Under the pieces are notes generated by a model. The model saw only the letters and a program-made list of their open reading frames with translations. It was not told where the DNA came from and did no database searches. Made by a program: the position numbers and the translations under genes. From NCBI GenBank assembly GCA_963082975.1, contig OY720345.1, positions 9,884,491 to 9,948,490 on the forward strand: a stretch of 64,000 bases of DNA, written 5' to 3'. The stretch comes from Labia minor (lineage: Eukaryota > Arthropoda > Insecta > Dermaptera > Spongiphoridae). This document shows positions 1 through 10,968 of this stretch, piece by piece (position 1 is the stretch's first letter; each line of letters begins with the position of its first letter).

Positions 1-1
1 T

Positions 2-2104
2 TTACCATTTGGTTTAAAGGTATCATCCTCAATATTCCAGAGAACCATGGCAAACATTATACGACGCAATAAATTAAATGAATTTACCATAAATTATATT
101 GATGATGTTTTAATATTCTCAAAGACCTTTGAAGAACATTTGAATCATATAGAACTTGTACTTAATGCAATTGAGAAAGAAGGCTTTAAACTGAAGCTAT
201 CCAAATGCAAATTTGCAAAAAATTCAGTGAAATATCTAGGACACATCATTGAAAAGAATAAAGTCAGTCCCTATAAAGACAATTTAATAGCAATTAAAAA
301 TTTTGAAACGCCAAGAAATAAAAAAAATGTGAGACAATTTTTAGGAAAAATCAATTTTTATCATAAATACATTGAAAATGCGGTTGAAAAACTTGAACCA
401 TTACATAATCTGCTAAGAAATAATGTAAAATTTGAATGGAACGAGGACTGTGAAAAATCCTTCAGATTTGTGAAACAATATTTATGTTCAGGGCCAATAT
501 TAGCAATATATAGCCAAGATAAACCGGTATATATATATAGTGATGCCAGTGGTATCGGATTAGGAGCCATATTAAAACAACCTCAAGAAGATGGTATACT
601 TCATCCGGTAGCATATTTTTCAAAAAAGTTAAGCCCATCTCAAAAGAAAAAGAGAGCTATTCACTTGGAATGCCTTGCGATCAAAGAGGCCATATTATAT
701 TGGCAACATTGGTTAATAGGAAGAGAATTCATTATTGTTTCGGATCATAAACCGCTTGAAAGTTTGAAAGTAAAAGCAAGAACTGATGAACCTCTTGGCG
801 ATCTCATGTATTATCTATCTCAATATAATTTCAAGATTATATATGCTCCAGGTAAAGAAAATGTAGAAGCTGATTCCTTATCAAGAAACCCGGTTCTAGA
901 GAGCTTTGAAAATGAAGAAGACGTTTTGAAAGTTACAAATTTAGTGATATTAGAAGAAATAATTGCTGATCAAAACTTAAATAAAGATGAAATCAGAGAC
1001 TCAAAAAATATAATTAAGAAAGGTGAAGTCTGCTTCAAAAAGAATAGAATTTTTGTATCCGAATCGTTTGGACAAAAACTTATAGAAAAACTACATAACT
1101 TCTACGGTCATATAGGAGTTAGTCAACTAGTTCAGAAGATAAGACCTCATTACTATTTTAAGAATCTGGATAAACTGGTGGATCAATTCTGTAAAAGCTG
1201 CTCAGTATGCATTGAAAATAAATCTAGAAGATGTAGAGTGATAGGCTTAATGTCACAATTGGGACCAGCAACCAAGCCATATGAAATTATGTCTCTAGAC
1301 ACGATAGGTGGGTTTGCTGGAAATAAATCAACTAAGAGATACATGCATATCCTGGTAGATCATCTATCACGATATGTTTTTATGTCAACATCCAGGGGAC
1401 AATCAGCAAGTGATTTTATAAAATTAATTGAACCTATAACAAAGGATAACTCTATAAAAACTATTTTGGCAGACCAATATGCAGGAATAAATTCAAGAGA
1501 ATTTAGAGATTATTTGAAGAAAAAGAATATTCAACTGATTTTTACTTCTACCGATTGTCCGGAATCGAATGGTTTAAATGAACGTCTAAACCAGACATTG
1601 GTAAATAGAATGCGTTGTAAGTTCAACAGCACTGAGAAAAAGGCTTGGACAACTGTAGCAGAAGAATGTGTTCAAGATTACAATCAAACAACACATAGTG
1701 TTACAAAATTTTCACCAGCCTATTTACTATACGGAAAGAAGTCTGAAATTGTTCCTAAAGAATTTCAAGAAAGATATAACTTAGAAGAGGATCGGAAAGA
1801 AGCAATACAAAATTCCAAAAATAATTTCACAAAGAACAAGAAAAGAATTGATAAAACGAGAAGCAATTATGAATTTAAAAACAATGATTTAGTTTATATA
1901 GAAAAAGGCAATAAATTAAATAGGAACAAGCTGGAAACATTAAGAAGTGGACCCTACCGGATAATAAGGAGATTATCAAATTCAATTTATGAAGTTGCCT
2001 TCGGAAGAAGAGGCCAAGATATAACTCTTTTTCATAGTAAAAAACTAATCCCTTATATCTCGAAACCTTTTCGAGACTTAAGGAGGGGAGGTGTAAATTT
2101 GTAA
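2..2104 (+). CDS. pol: Ty3/gypsy-type pol polyprotein, 3' part (RT end, RNase H, integrase)
   Basis: Open from the first bases of the window (frame 2), so the 5' part lies outside; the ATG at 47 is internal, because the upstream codons read the conserved RT stretch LPFGL...FQR. Domains in order: reverse transcriptase palm with YIDD (about residues 34-37), RT connection and thumb, RNase H (YSDASGIGLGA; later SDHKPL), integrase zinc finger (HNFYGH then CKSCSVC, an HHCC pattern), and the integrase core with acidic residues in SLDTIG, ILADQY and the E of NGLNERL. A C-terminal tail (NDLVYIEKGNKL, GPYRIIRR) follows. The frame runs about 700 codons without a stop or frameshift, so this copy looks recent. 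The protein would copy element RNA to DNA and insert it. The stop codon lies 10 bases inside the 3' LTR. No env-like ORF follows. Confidence 0.93.
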   Translation, partial: LPFGLKVSSSIFQRTMANIIRRNKLNEFTINYIDDVLIFSKTFEEHLNHIELVLNAIEKEGFKLKLSKCKFAKNSVKYLGHIIEKNKVSPYKDNLIAIKNFETPRNKKNVRQFLGKINFYHKYIENAVEKLEPLHNLLRNNVKFEWNEDCEKSFRFVKQYLCSGPILAIYSQDKPVYIYSDASGIGLGAILKQPQEDGILHPVAYFSKKLSPSQKKKRAIHLECLAIKEAILYWQHWLIGREFIIVSDHKPLESLKVKARTDEPLGDLMYYLSQYNFKIIYAPGKENVEADSLSRNPVLESFENEEDVLKVTNLVILEEIIADQNLNKDEIRDSKNIIKKGEVCFKKNRIFVSESFGQKLIEKLHNFYGHIGVSQLVQKIRPHYYFKNLDKLVDQFCKSCSVCIENKSRRCRVIGLMSQLGPATKPYEIMSLDTIGGFAGNKSTKRYMHILVDHLSRYVFMSTSRGQSASDFIKLIEPITKDNSIKTILADQYAGINSREFRDYLKKKNIQLIFTSTDCPESNGLNERLNQTLVNRMRCKFNSTEKKAWTTVAEECVQDYNQTTHSVTKFSPAYLLYGKKSEIVPKEFQERYNLEEDRKEAIQNSKNNFTKNKKRIDKTRSNYEFKNNDLVYIEKGNKLNRNKLETLRSGPYRIIRRLSNSIYEVAFGRRGQDITLFHSKKLIPYISKPFRDLRRGGVNL
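2080..2091 (+). other. polypurine tract of the gypsy element
   Basis: AAGGAGGGGAGG directly abuts the TG of the 3' LTR. This is the position and composition expected for the plus-strand primer of an LTR retrotransposon. It also codes for the last residues of pol. Confidence 0.85.
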
Positions 2105-2402
2105 TTGCCGCGTTTGCTAGAATTCGTTTGAAGCTTGCAACAACATAGCACACATCACAAGTGAGATTCAGAATTGTGACAGCCACTTATAAACTATTTA
2201 CAAATTGTGTATATAAAAAAATAGAATTAATATAGTTTAAATTAATCATATATATAAGGACATTAAAAATCGATTTCATTTTTTCAGGTAATTCTTATAA
2301 ATCTTCTAAATGTATTTATTTATATTGTTATTGTTGTAAAATAAAATAAATTCATTTTTTCAGTGAACCTCGATTTGTCTCTTAATTAAAAACCAATTTA
2401 CA
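2092..2402 (+). repeat. 3' LTR of the gypsy element (311 bp)
   Basis: Starts TGTAAATT and ends AATTTACA, a perfect 8-bp terminal inverted repeat with the TG...CA ends of LTRs. It follows the polypurine tract without a gap. It contains a TATATAAAA box near 2211 and AATAAA-type polyadenylation signals near 2340-2350. The 5' LTR is outside the window, so LTR identity and the target duplication cannot be checked. The element ends in a TA-rich run. Confidence 0.88.
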
Positions 2403-2930
2403 TATATATATAATATAAATATATATAAATTTATTATATTCATAAACAATATATATATATATATATAACATCCAATATTGTTAATTGTTAAACATCTGTT
2501 CATAATTGTATTTGCTTTTATTTATTATGAACATATAAACATTTTAAAGATGAATTGTTGAACTTTTTATCTTTAATCTTTTTTTTATTAAATCCTGATG
2601 AAGTGGTTATAAGGCGAAAATATACTTTGTCGCTGTTTGAAGATTTTCATGAGTTAGAAGGGAGAAATATGATATCGGGAATCCCATCCTCATAACGCTA
2701 CCGAGTTTTGATTAAAAAGGAAAATATAAGACTTCCCCCTTCCTCCCCTCACCTTGTGGGAAGATTCATCTAACTTACAGACTTGTTTTTTTTTTTATAT
2801 AAAATTATTCTCTCAGTGATCAAATTTCATATAGATTTCTGTTTTTGTTTTGAATATTAAACCTAATTCGATATTTAGCAATACATATCGACTATTTTCA
2901 AAACTAGGAATAGAAAAATATTACAATCGA
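2403..2930. other. AT-rich DNA, no gene seen
   Basis: TA microsatellites at about 2401-2468, then plain AT-rich sequence. No repeat shared with the rest of the window was recognised. Confidence 0.5.
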
Positions 2931-3485
2931 TCATGGAATTCGAAAGTACTTGCCCGCAACAACCACATTTCTCCAAGTGTTCTTATTTTTAGCCACTCCC
3001 ATCCAACTCCCATTTTCTTCCATCTCTCCTACGTCCCTTCCTACATAGTTCGCCCACCGCGTCCTTAACCTTCCAACCGGACGTTTTCCAATCGGTTTCC
3101 CCACAAATAGACTTTTTCCTAGTATTTCCTCTCTTATTCTAGCCACGTGTCCTGCCCATCGTAGCCTTCTCGATTTTATAACTCTAACTATATCTAGAGA
3201 TGCATAGAGATTATGCAATTCCTCATTATGCAATCTCCGCCATTCCCCGGAGATCTCATATTTTTTTGGCCCATAAATGCTACGAAGAATCCTATTCTCA
3301 AATAATCTAAATTTACTCTCAATGAGAGGCATATAATACAACCGGCAAAATAATTATTTTATATATAATTTAATTTTGATTCTTTTTGATAATAATTTTG
3401 ACGAGCTCCTTTACTGCATGTGATAAGAGTAGTTACCCGATTGCAACCTCGATTTAAATTCTTCTCGAATATTATTATCCCCTTA
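2931..3485 (-). pseudogene. non-LTR retrotransposon, 3' end of ORF2 (copy NL1)
   Basis: The minus strand reads a 136-codon open segment with the C-terminal signature of a LINE ORF2: FENRILRSIYGPKK, then RRLRWAGHVAR, then GKPIGKRPVGR and RTRWANYVGRD, ending WRNVVVAGKYFR. It lies downstream of the RT domain. Beyond 3341 the homology to copy NL3 continues to about 3485 but is broken. This is a 5'-truncated dead copy. The clade is not fixed by this tail. The sequence continues past the conserved FRI end without a poly(A). Confidence 0.8.
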
Positions 3486-3894
3486 AATTTAAAATGCTGA
3501 TTATTATTTTAATTTTAAGATATCAAGACTTTAATCCTGACATATATATATATATATATATATTTCTTTTAAATGAGAAAGAAAGAAAAGAAAGGCACAT
3601 TTATATAATTATTCTGTAATACTAGAATAGGACATGATTAATTTATAAATAAATAAATAAAATACTGTGCATCTCATCAAAAACAACAAACATTTTTAAT
3701 TATTTTTCAATTAGACCGAAAAAAAACAACAGTGAAAGAGAGAGACAACAAAAAGAAAATATACTAACGAATTTAAATTTTAATTGGAAAGTATATTATT
3801 TACCTCATTACCACTCGTCTTTTCTTTCTAAATTTAACGTGGATTTAAATTGAAAATTATATATAGGTAAAAGATGGGGGGAAAATATTAAATA

Positions 3895-4290
3895 TATAAA
3901 ACAATTATTTTACCGGTTGTATTATATGGATATGAGGCATGGTCTATGACCTTAGGTGACGAGAGTATTTGAGAATAGGATTCTGCGAAGCATTTATGGG
4001 TAAAAGAAAGATGAGGTCACCGGGGAATGGCGAAGATTGTATAACGAGGAATTGCATGACTTCTATGCATCTCCAGATATAGTTAGAATTATAAAATCGA
4101 GAAGGCTATACGGTGGGCAGGATTGTGGCTAGAATGGGAGAAGATAGAAAAATATATTGGTGGGGAAACCGAGTGGGAAACGTCCACTTGGAAAACCAAG
4201 GACATGGTGGGTGGATAATGTGGGAAAGGATGGGAGTAAGATCGGAGATCCAAGAACTTTCGAGAGTCACAGGGATAGATAGATAGAAAA
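3895..4290 (+). pseudogene. non-LTR retrotransposon 3' end, degraded (copy NL2)
   Basis: Same family as NL1 in the opposite orientation: the DNA for VFENRILRSIYG is recognisable near 3965-4000 and the R-R-L / R-W-A-G region near 4095-4130, but frameshifts break it. It ends in a short GATA-repeat tail (GATAGATAGATAG, about 4275-4288), a plausible LINE 3' microsatellite tail. NL1 and NL2 face tail to tail about 400 bp apart. Confidence 0.72.
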
Positions 4291-4536
4291 GATGGATCTT
4301 ATAAAAATAAAGATAAATTCATTTTCACAATGATATATAATAAATATAGGTATAAGAGAAGCGTATTCAGTGAAATATATTATGAGTACCAAATATATCT
4401 AAAGGATCTATTATTTATTTCATTGAGAGGACAGTATTAAAAAGAATAGAAAAATGTCAAAATTTAATTTGTTTTTTAATAAAATCTTCTTATATTACAA
4501 TTTTGCTGATTTATATAAAATTGTTGTGGATAATTA

Positions 4537-5359
4537 CTAGTACCTGGTTCACCGAGCCGCGGCTTGGTACTTTGAGAAAATTATTCCTTATGAACTATGA
4601 ATATTTCAGATTAAGATTATTATTTAAAATAAATAAACGACAAAATATTATATATGAAACAATTTCAAATAATTTAAAATAACATAAATTAAAAAACAAT
4701 AATTATACAAGATATAGCCGTTAAACGTACGTATTAATGCACCGAAAGGCAGAAAAGTATGGCCTGTGGATATAACATATATATATATTTCGTAATTTGA
4801 TTACAAAATTTTATTAAAATAAATATTTTTAATTTTATTTTATTTATAATATTTTGTATTTAAAGAAGCGTTGTCCGGCGTTGCCCGGCGCCAATTTTTT
4901 TTTATTATTAAAATTCATATTTTAAATTAGGGAAAAAAACTAACACAGACGATTTTTCCCGAGGCTGAAATCGAAATGGATCGATTATTCTTTATAAATA
5001 TTATCTATGGCAGGGGTGTCAAACTCGCGGCCCGCGACCACTTTTGACTTTTTGAAAATATTTTCAATTTGTCTCCAAAAAAAAAAGGTAAAATGTTTTC
5101 GCGATCAGACTTTCGACTTTTTTTAAAAAAAAATTTGCGGCCCGCGGCCACTTTCGACTTTTTAGAAAGATTTTCATTTTGTCTCTATGCATATTGATTT
5201 TTTTTGCGGCTCGCCTGAAGTTAAACCTTCTTTGTTTGGCCCAAGTGTAGCTATGAGTTTGACACCCCTGATCTATGGTGTCAATTTCAAAATAATATCT
5301 TTCGAGCGGTTTAATAATTCAAATATATATACAATTTTTGCTATTATAATAGGATGAGA
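4537..5359 (-). mobile_element. Helitron-like non-autonomous element H1, complete copy with nested hAT
   Basis: On the minus strand it begins A^TCTCATCC at 5359 and ends CTAG^T at 4537, the TC...CTRR ends with A/T flanks expected of Helitrons. A hairpin with an imperfect 7-8 bp stem (CCAAGCC GC GGCTCGG) lies about 20 bp before the 3' end. No coding capacity. Removing the hAT insert (5011-5278) leaves about 555 bp. The same ends and body recur at 11772, 18150, 24881, 48479, 53774 and 55995. Assignment rests on termini only; no Rep/helicase gene is in the window. Confidence 0.7.
5011..5270. mobile_element. hAT-type MITE (260 bp) inserted in H1
   Basis: Terminal inverted repeats CAGGGGTGTCAAACTC (16 bp, perfect) at both ends and a perfect 8-bp target duplication ATCTATGG at 5003-5010 and 5271-5278. 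Both are hallmarks of hAT transposons. The interior has GCGGCCCGC motifs and no ORF. It depends on a hAT transposase made elsewhere. It splits H1, so it is the younger insertion. Confidence 0.92.
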
Positions 5360-5879
5360 TAATATACCTATTAAATCAATGAATCAAAATTATATTTTAT
5401 TATAGTCGACACTTGTAAAATGTTTCAAATAATTTATAAAAATAAATTGCAAAGTAAAAAAGGTTGACAAAAAAACAAACATAAATTGCAAAATAATTTC
5501 ATACATTTTCTTAACATTTAACCAACTTTAAAAAAAAAAAATAAAATATAAAATTCTTTCTGTACATAAAGTTCAAATTAAGTTGTTATTACCAGTACCG
5601 AACTGGATTATATATACTATATTTATACTATATAATATACCTTCGTATATAAAATTATTACTTACCAGGGCTCCTATAACTGCCTAAGGGCCTACATCCA
5701 TTTAATCCCGAAATAATAGCGGGTTCGACACATTCATATTTCTCAATTTGAATTTGTATTTTTTATCATATTGTAATCCTTGTCACAAATAATTTGTTCA
5801 ATTTGTACAAGATATCAAAGAAATTTTAGAATTAGAAAAATTAAATAAATTATTTCTTTCTTTTTGAATTTTTATTTCC
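5360..5879. other. AT-rich DNA, no gene seen
   Basis: Low-complexity A/T-rich sequence between H1 and the SINE. No shared repeat recognised. Confidence 0.45.
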
Positions 5880-5899
5880 TATAAAATTATATTTTTGAA

Positions 5900-6171
5900 G
5901 GCGCCATTGGGTGTGTGGGTAACGAACCTGCCTCCCATTCACATGGTCCCGGGTTCAAGTCCCGGGCCGGGCAAGGGAATTTCCCTAGCTGGGGTCTATG
6001 GGACGGAGTCAACCCAGCCTCAGGGAACAACCATGGGGAAAAGCTACTTGATAGCGCCTCCGATCAAGAAAATCAAGGTAAAGGTTGAGAGGACCCGTTC
6101 TACTGATCAGGACACCTCATTGATATAACCGACTTGATAGGCGTTGTCCTTGCATAGGAGGGTTTTTTTTT
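5900..6171 (+). repeat. tRNA-type SINE-A, copy 1
   Basis: Head GGCGCCATTGGGTGTGTGG, then a pol III box B match (GGTTCAAGTCC, 5952-5962), a unique body and a T-run tail. Two more copies are at 20012-20296 and 45561-45823. It is flanked by a 13-bp direct repeat TATAAAATTATAT (5880-5892 and 6172-6184), a typical LINE-mediated target duplication. The 77-codon open frame across it is a by-product of the repeat and recurs in copy 2, so it is not a gene. It ends in a T-run rather than poly(A). Confidence 0.85.
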
Positions 6172-6184
6172 TATAAAATTATAT

Positions 6185-7522
6185 ATATATATATTAATTT
6201 ATGATAAAACTTCTCTATTCGTTGGTTATATTAAGATTAGTATACTATTTAGTATATTAATATTTTATAATATTAAAAAAAAATAAATGCTTGATTATAA
6301 GACAATGAAGCGAAAACTTTTAAATTAAAAAAAGTGCGCTTTGAAGATGTAAAAAATAAAATATTAGGTGAGTTGGAAAACAATTGTGGGTGGATTGTGA
6401 AGAGAATGGACAACAAATATATGAAACTTTTGTTTTTTTTAGAGATGAATTAAAATAAAAAATTGAAAGAATCGATTTAATTGCAATTGTAGATTGATTG
6501 TATATTTCTATAGTAATCAGGAATATTATGGAATGTGTTTGTTTGTTTATTTTTTTGTTTTTTAATTGCTTTATAATATACTTCTAATGGATTTTCAAAA
6601 AAAAAGTATATTTTGAATATAACATTTGCTATATTAAGTAAATTATTTAAAAATATGCCAAAGTGAAAAATTCAGCTATTCATGATTAATTCAATTTATT
6701 GTTTCTCTAATTCATTAATTTTTCATCATTATTTTTTTATTATTTCATTATTTTATAAAAATAGATAAATAAATACTGAGATATTATAATGGGGAATAAA
6801 CATACTATCTAAAAATAAATATCAGGGGAAATTGTTGTTGTAGGTTTCATATCATTTTCATTTTTTTTTTTTTTTTTAATATTTATTTTCCATAAAAAAA
6901 TAACAGACAATTATTTTGTTTGAACGTAATTTCATTATCTCTTTGGACATTAATTTACGAATATATTGTGGTTCATTTTATATATAAAATAATATATATA
7001 TATATGAAAAATATATATATATAATAAAATTGTGAAATTGAATAAATTAAATTAAACAGAAAAAATTATTTAAAAAAATGAAATAATAATTAAGAATATA
7101 AATTTCATTTTATAGAAATAAAAAAATGAAAGGTAATAAAAAAAAATATGAATATTTATTTATTTTAGCTAAAATTGAAAATGAAAGAAAACAATACATA
7201 ATTTAATTTTGTTTTTGAAATTTTTTTGTTTTAATTATTTTTACTTAATAATCTTTTTATTTTTTTACTTAATTTTTCTAGAATATCTAATACCTCTATG
7301 TATATCAATAATATTTGACTTTAGAAAAAGTGATAACATTATTGAATATATTAACAAAGATAGTATATTTTTATTCTTTTTTGAGATCCTCAATAAAGTC
7401 TAAAAAATAAAACAATTGAATAGTAAAGTTAGATATTTGCCAATAGCACTGAATTGCTAATTAAATCTCTAGGTATATATATAATATAATTAAATTCATA
7501 ATCTGCAAAAATGAAATATATT
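6185..7522. other. AT-rich DNA, no gene seen
   Basis: Very AT-rich, with poly-T (about 6862-6879) and TA runs (about 6990-7025). Short open frames are low-complexity F/L/I/Y strings with no recognisable domain. Confidence 0.5.
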
Positions 7523-7992
7523 TATGGATAAAACTTTACCAGTGGATTCCTTTTTTAATTCCAAAGAAACTTCCCTTATTCAATATATTTATCGATCGTT
7601 TCTAGTTAATGAGATGAAATTTATTAAAATTTGCATATAAATTCAATTTAGCTATCATATTTGTAATTTTTATTGATCTGGCCGCAGGAGGGCTTCACTA
7701 ATTTTATGTGTTTTTTTCAGTTCGGTTTGGATATAGAAAAATTTTAAAAATTAATTAAATAATTTCCCGATATTCAAACTGAACCAAAAAACCGAAAATT
7801 AGTGAATAAGTAAATAATTAGTGAATTAATCAATTAAACATTACTTAATGGCTGCACATTTCTACATTCATAACCAGCTAATCTGTCAAACTGATAAAAT
7901 TTTTATCTTTTAAACTAGAAGCTACCAACAAATAATGAATAAGGAAAGTTTGTTTGGAATTAAAAAAGGAATCTACTGGTAAAGTTTTATCC
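7523..7992. repeat. inverted repeat pair of a 60-bp motif
   Basis: About 60 bp containing GGAATTAAAAAAGGAATC occurs inverted at 7523-7585 (-) and 7931-7992 (+), about 345 bp apart. A third copy lies at about 60758-60812 (+). It may be a foldback MITE or a remnant; no target duplication was found. Confidence 0.5.
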
Positions 7993-8164
7993 AAATTATG
8001 CTAAAGTGGACAATTACTGAATTAAATTATTAGGTAGATTATATTGGAACAAATACTTTCAAATAGGAGAGGATGGATGAAAAAAATGTTTATTGAGTGT
8101 GATGGGGAGAGGGTGGGGTGCAATATAAAAACTAAGTTAAAAGTGTAAGATTTTACGACTAACG

Positions 8165-8500
8165 TAGCGTTTTTCAACATGTGGGGCGCGAAACTCTTGT
8201 AAGGAGGGCGCGAAGGTATTAGAACCAATTTCAAGTGCCCGCAAACTTGAAAATTTTCGATTTTTAATATGGTACTAAAAAAAAGGTAAGATGATTTTGT
8301 GGCCAAACTTTTGAACATTTTCGATTTTTTTTTCAATTTTTTTCAATATGGTTCTTAAAAAAAAGGTCAGATGATTTCGCGATGCACTGAGCCATGGCCC
8401 ACTCCTGTTGTTATATTATTTCAGAAATGTGATTAAGGGGGGCGCAATAATTTTTTTTAAAAAAAGTGTGGCGCCGGTACAGAAAGGTTGGAAACCACTG
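8165..8500. mobile_element. hAT-type MITE (336 bp)
   Basis: Flanked by 8-bp repeats GACTAACG (8157-8164) and GACTAATG (8501-8508), 7 of 8 identical. The right end is GGTTGGAAACCACTG and the left end TAGCGTTTTTCAACA, a diverged CAGTGGTTTCCAACC-type hAT terminus (10 of 15 matching). Interior without an ORF. The long minus-strand open frame at 8022-8336 is a shadow. Confidence 0.75.
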
Positions 8501-8508
8501 GACTAATG

Positions 8509-9220
8509 TATGAATGATTTAATATCAGTTATTTTGAAATACCATATTTATTTATTTCTTTATTATTTTATATATTTTCTATGTGAAGAGTATATATATA
8601 TATTAATTTTAGATTTTCTTTATGTAAATAAATCATTAACTTTGATTAGGAAAAAGAATGAATGAATCTATACATTCATGTTTATCATCATTAGCGCTTT
8701 TAATTAATTATTATTTTCATTGGTTTAACATATTTCTGTTTCATAATATAAAAGTGAAACATCAAATATATGTGCATGTGTTTTATGTCTCGTTAAATAC
8801 ATATCTATATACAAAGTTCATTATTATTATATAAATGATACACCAAATCAAAATTTGAATTCACATTAATGTTAATCTAAATAATTGATAAATTTCCACC
8901 TCTACGGCAAACAACGGATAATTGTTAATGCTTAATGAGAATTCCAACCCTGGCTTTCTTTGATTAATTTGTTCTTAATTGCTTGAAATTCATTCAAGCG
9001 TAGTTATTTTTATCAAAGTGAATACTTTTTCTATCTAAACATTGTATGTACACTTTCCCCTATTTCCAACCCATTATCAAATAATGATTTTTTTTATCTT
9101 TTTTTCTTCAATTGTTTTTTTATTATGAGAACAAAAAAAAATTAAAAATTAAAAATTGTTTTTTTCTCATATAAGGAATTTTACTTTTATTGATGGTATA
9201 TACATAAAGTGGTATATATA
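8509..9220. other. AT-rich DNA, no gene seen
   Basis: Plain AT-rich sequence with short TA runs. No shared repeat recognised. Confidence 0.45.
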
Positions 9221-9597
9221 TCAGATTTATCAGTGATATAATCACGTATTTTTCTGAGATTGTTTTCTCGACGTTTCGGCACCCATTTTGGCGCCATTTT
9301 CAAGAGATTATTTATGTGGGAATATTTTTGGGATTCTGGGTCTTAGTCTGTGTGACCAAGGGTTAATATCGGGATTTTGGATGGTTTTTCGGAGCTCCAC
9401 AGCAACGCAGTGAGTACAAAACCATCCAACCTATCAACCCAAAATCCCAAAAAACCCTTGGTCACACAGACTAAGACCCAGAATCCCAAAAATATTCCCA
9501 CATAAATAATCTCTTGAAAATGGCGCCAAAATGGGTGCCGAAACGTCGAGAAAACAATCTCACAAAAATACGTGATTATATCCCTGATAAATCTGAA
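9221..9597. repeat. foldback element with about 165-bp arms and ribozyme-like fold
   Basis: Left arm 9221-9389 and right arm 9418-9597 are near-perfect inverted copies around a short spacer containing CGGAGCTCCACAGCAACG. The right-arm and spacer sequence recurs in direct form at 48245-48470. Each arm carries TGGCGCC...GGGTGCCGAAACGTC, a small stem followed by GAAAC, resembling half of a hammerhead ribozyme core such as Penelope-like elements carry. The CUGAUGA half is degenerate here. No reverse transcriptase is nearby. The 92-codon open frame here is an artefact of the palindrome. Confidence 0.65.
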
Positions 9598-9673
9598 AGT
9601 AATAATAACAATAACATTCACGGAAACCTAAACCAACATAGTATATATATATATATATATATATAAATATATA

Positions 9674-10165
9674 GTGTGTCTAAAAAGTTCGGTGAATGTT
9701 ATGATAAAACCATTATAAAGAGAATGTTAATTGTAAATACCTTTATTAACCTTCAAAATACTCTCCACTTGCCACAACCCTCTTCTGACAACGTTCGTAT
9801 AACGCTTGAAAACTGTTGAATAAGTCTTGATGTGGAATCGTTCTCAGAGTAGCCGTCACAACGTTGAGGCCGGCAATCCACAATCAGGACACCAGAAAAC
9901 ACTAAACGTGTACGAGAGATGCTAACAAAAGATAGGCACACTGCGACTAATAGCCAAAGAATTGGCTATTAGCAAAGTAAGTAGAGTTTTCTGGTGTCCT
10001 GCTTGTTGTTTGCCGGCCTGAACGTTGTGACGGCTACTCTGAGAACGATTCCACATAAAGACTTCTCCAACAGTTTTCAAGCGTTATACGAACGTTGTCA
10101 GAAGTGGGTTGTGGCAAGTGGAGAGTGTTTTGAAGGTTAATAAAGGTATTTACAATTAACATTCT
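9674..10165. mobile_element. palindromic mariner-derived hairpin element
   Basis: Arms of about 190-240 bp (9721-9959 and 9960-10165) are inverted copies meeting in a short centre. The right arm read on + resembles the mariner transposase C-terminus (SNSFQALYERC...VVASGE.FEG), followed by AATAAA. The left outer end carries a mariner-like terminus (GTCTAAAAAGTTCGG, about 9679-9693) next to a TA run; the matching right terminus is missing. It looks like an inverted duplication of the last third of a mariner. Confidence 0.65.
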
Positions 10166-10890
10166 ATCCGGGCATCTTTTACGCAAAAACTACTGAATGG
10201 ATTTTAATGAAACTTTACAATAATATAGCTTATATATCTGAGTTACACGTCGGCTAATACTTACTAAAATATTAATTATAAATTAATCAAAATATAGCAT
10301 TTACTATTTTAAGTAGATTTAAATGAAGTCAGCAACTATGTTAGACATCATTTCTTTAATTCGGCAGGACACGTAGATAGCGCTTTCATTTTGACGGTTG
10401 ACAGAAAATATTTTAAAATCTATAGTTGGCTTTTAATTTAATTTCAAAATAAAATTAAAAATTTATTATTAATAATTATCATTATTTTTGTTATTTAATT
10501 TTTTTTTATGTTATAATTGGAACAAAATCTACTTATAAGCTATATTTTATGTAATATATTAGTAGTTTTATGATTAAGTAATAAAAATATATATAAGTAA
10601 TATAATAAATTAAATTAAAATAAAATAAATTTAATTTCCCATTAATTTAAAAGATTATTATTTTAGTATAAAAATATTTGGGAGAAAATTGTTTTTTTAT
10701 TAATTTATATGCTATATATAAATTAATTTTTAGTAGTGGGTAGTGATATGTATATTTTAGGCATTTCTATGTACTCCTCTAAAGATAAATTTAGTTATAG
10801 GGTCTGATTGGATTGAATTATATTTAGTTCAATGCATTTTCCAATTATCCCCTCCCCTTGTAAATTAATAATCGATACAGTGTATGTATC
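10166..10890. other. AT-rich DNA with an H1-like internal fragment
   Basis: Around 10320-10390 the sequence resembles the H1 interior (ATTTAAATG..GTCAGCAACTA.GT.AGAC). The rest is AT-rich with no gene seen. Confidence 0.45.
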
Positions 10891-10968
10891 GCCGTACTTA
10901 GTTAAAGGGGAGGGGGGGGGGTGATTTGTTAGGATTTAGGAAAGAGGGTGGGGGGAGATACACATTAC

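Noticed and set aside
5895..6128. Open frame MKAPLGVWVTNLPPIHMV... and its twin at 20019-20240
   Set aside because: Both lie inside SINE-A and share its tRNA-like promoter boxes and target duplications; the frame is a by-product of the repeat.
9343..9621. 92-codon minus-strand frame
   Set aside because: It crosses the foldback spacer and reads both arms of a palindrome, so it is not coding.
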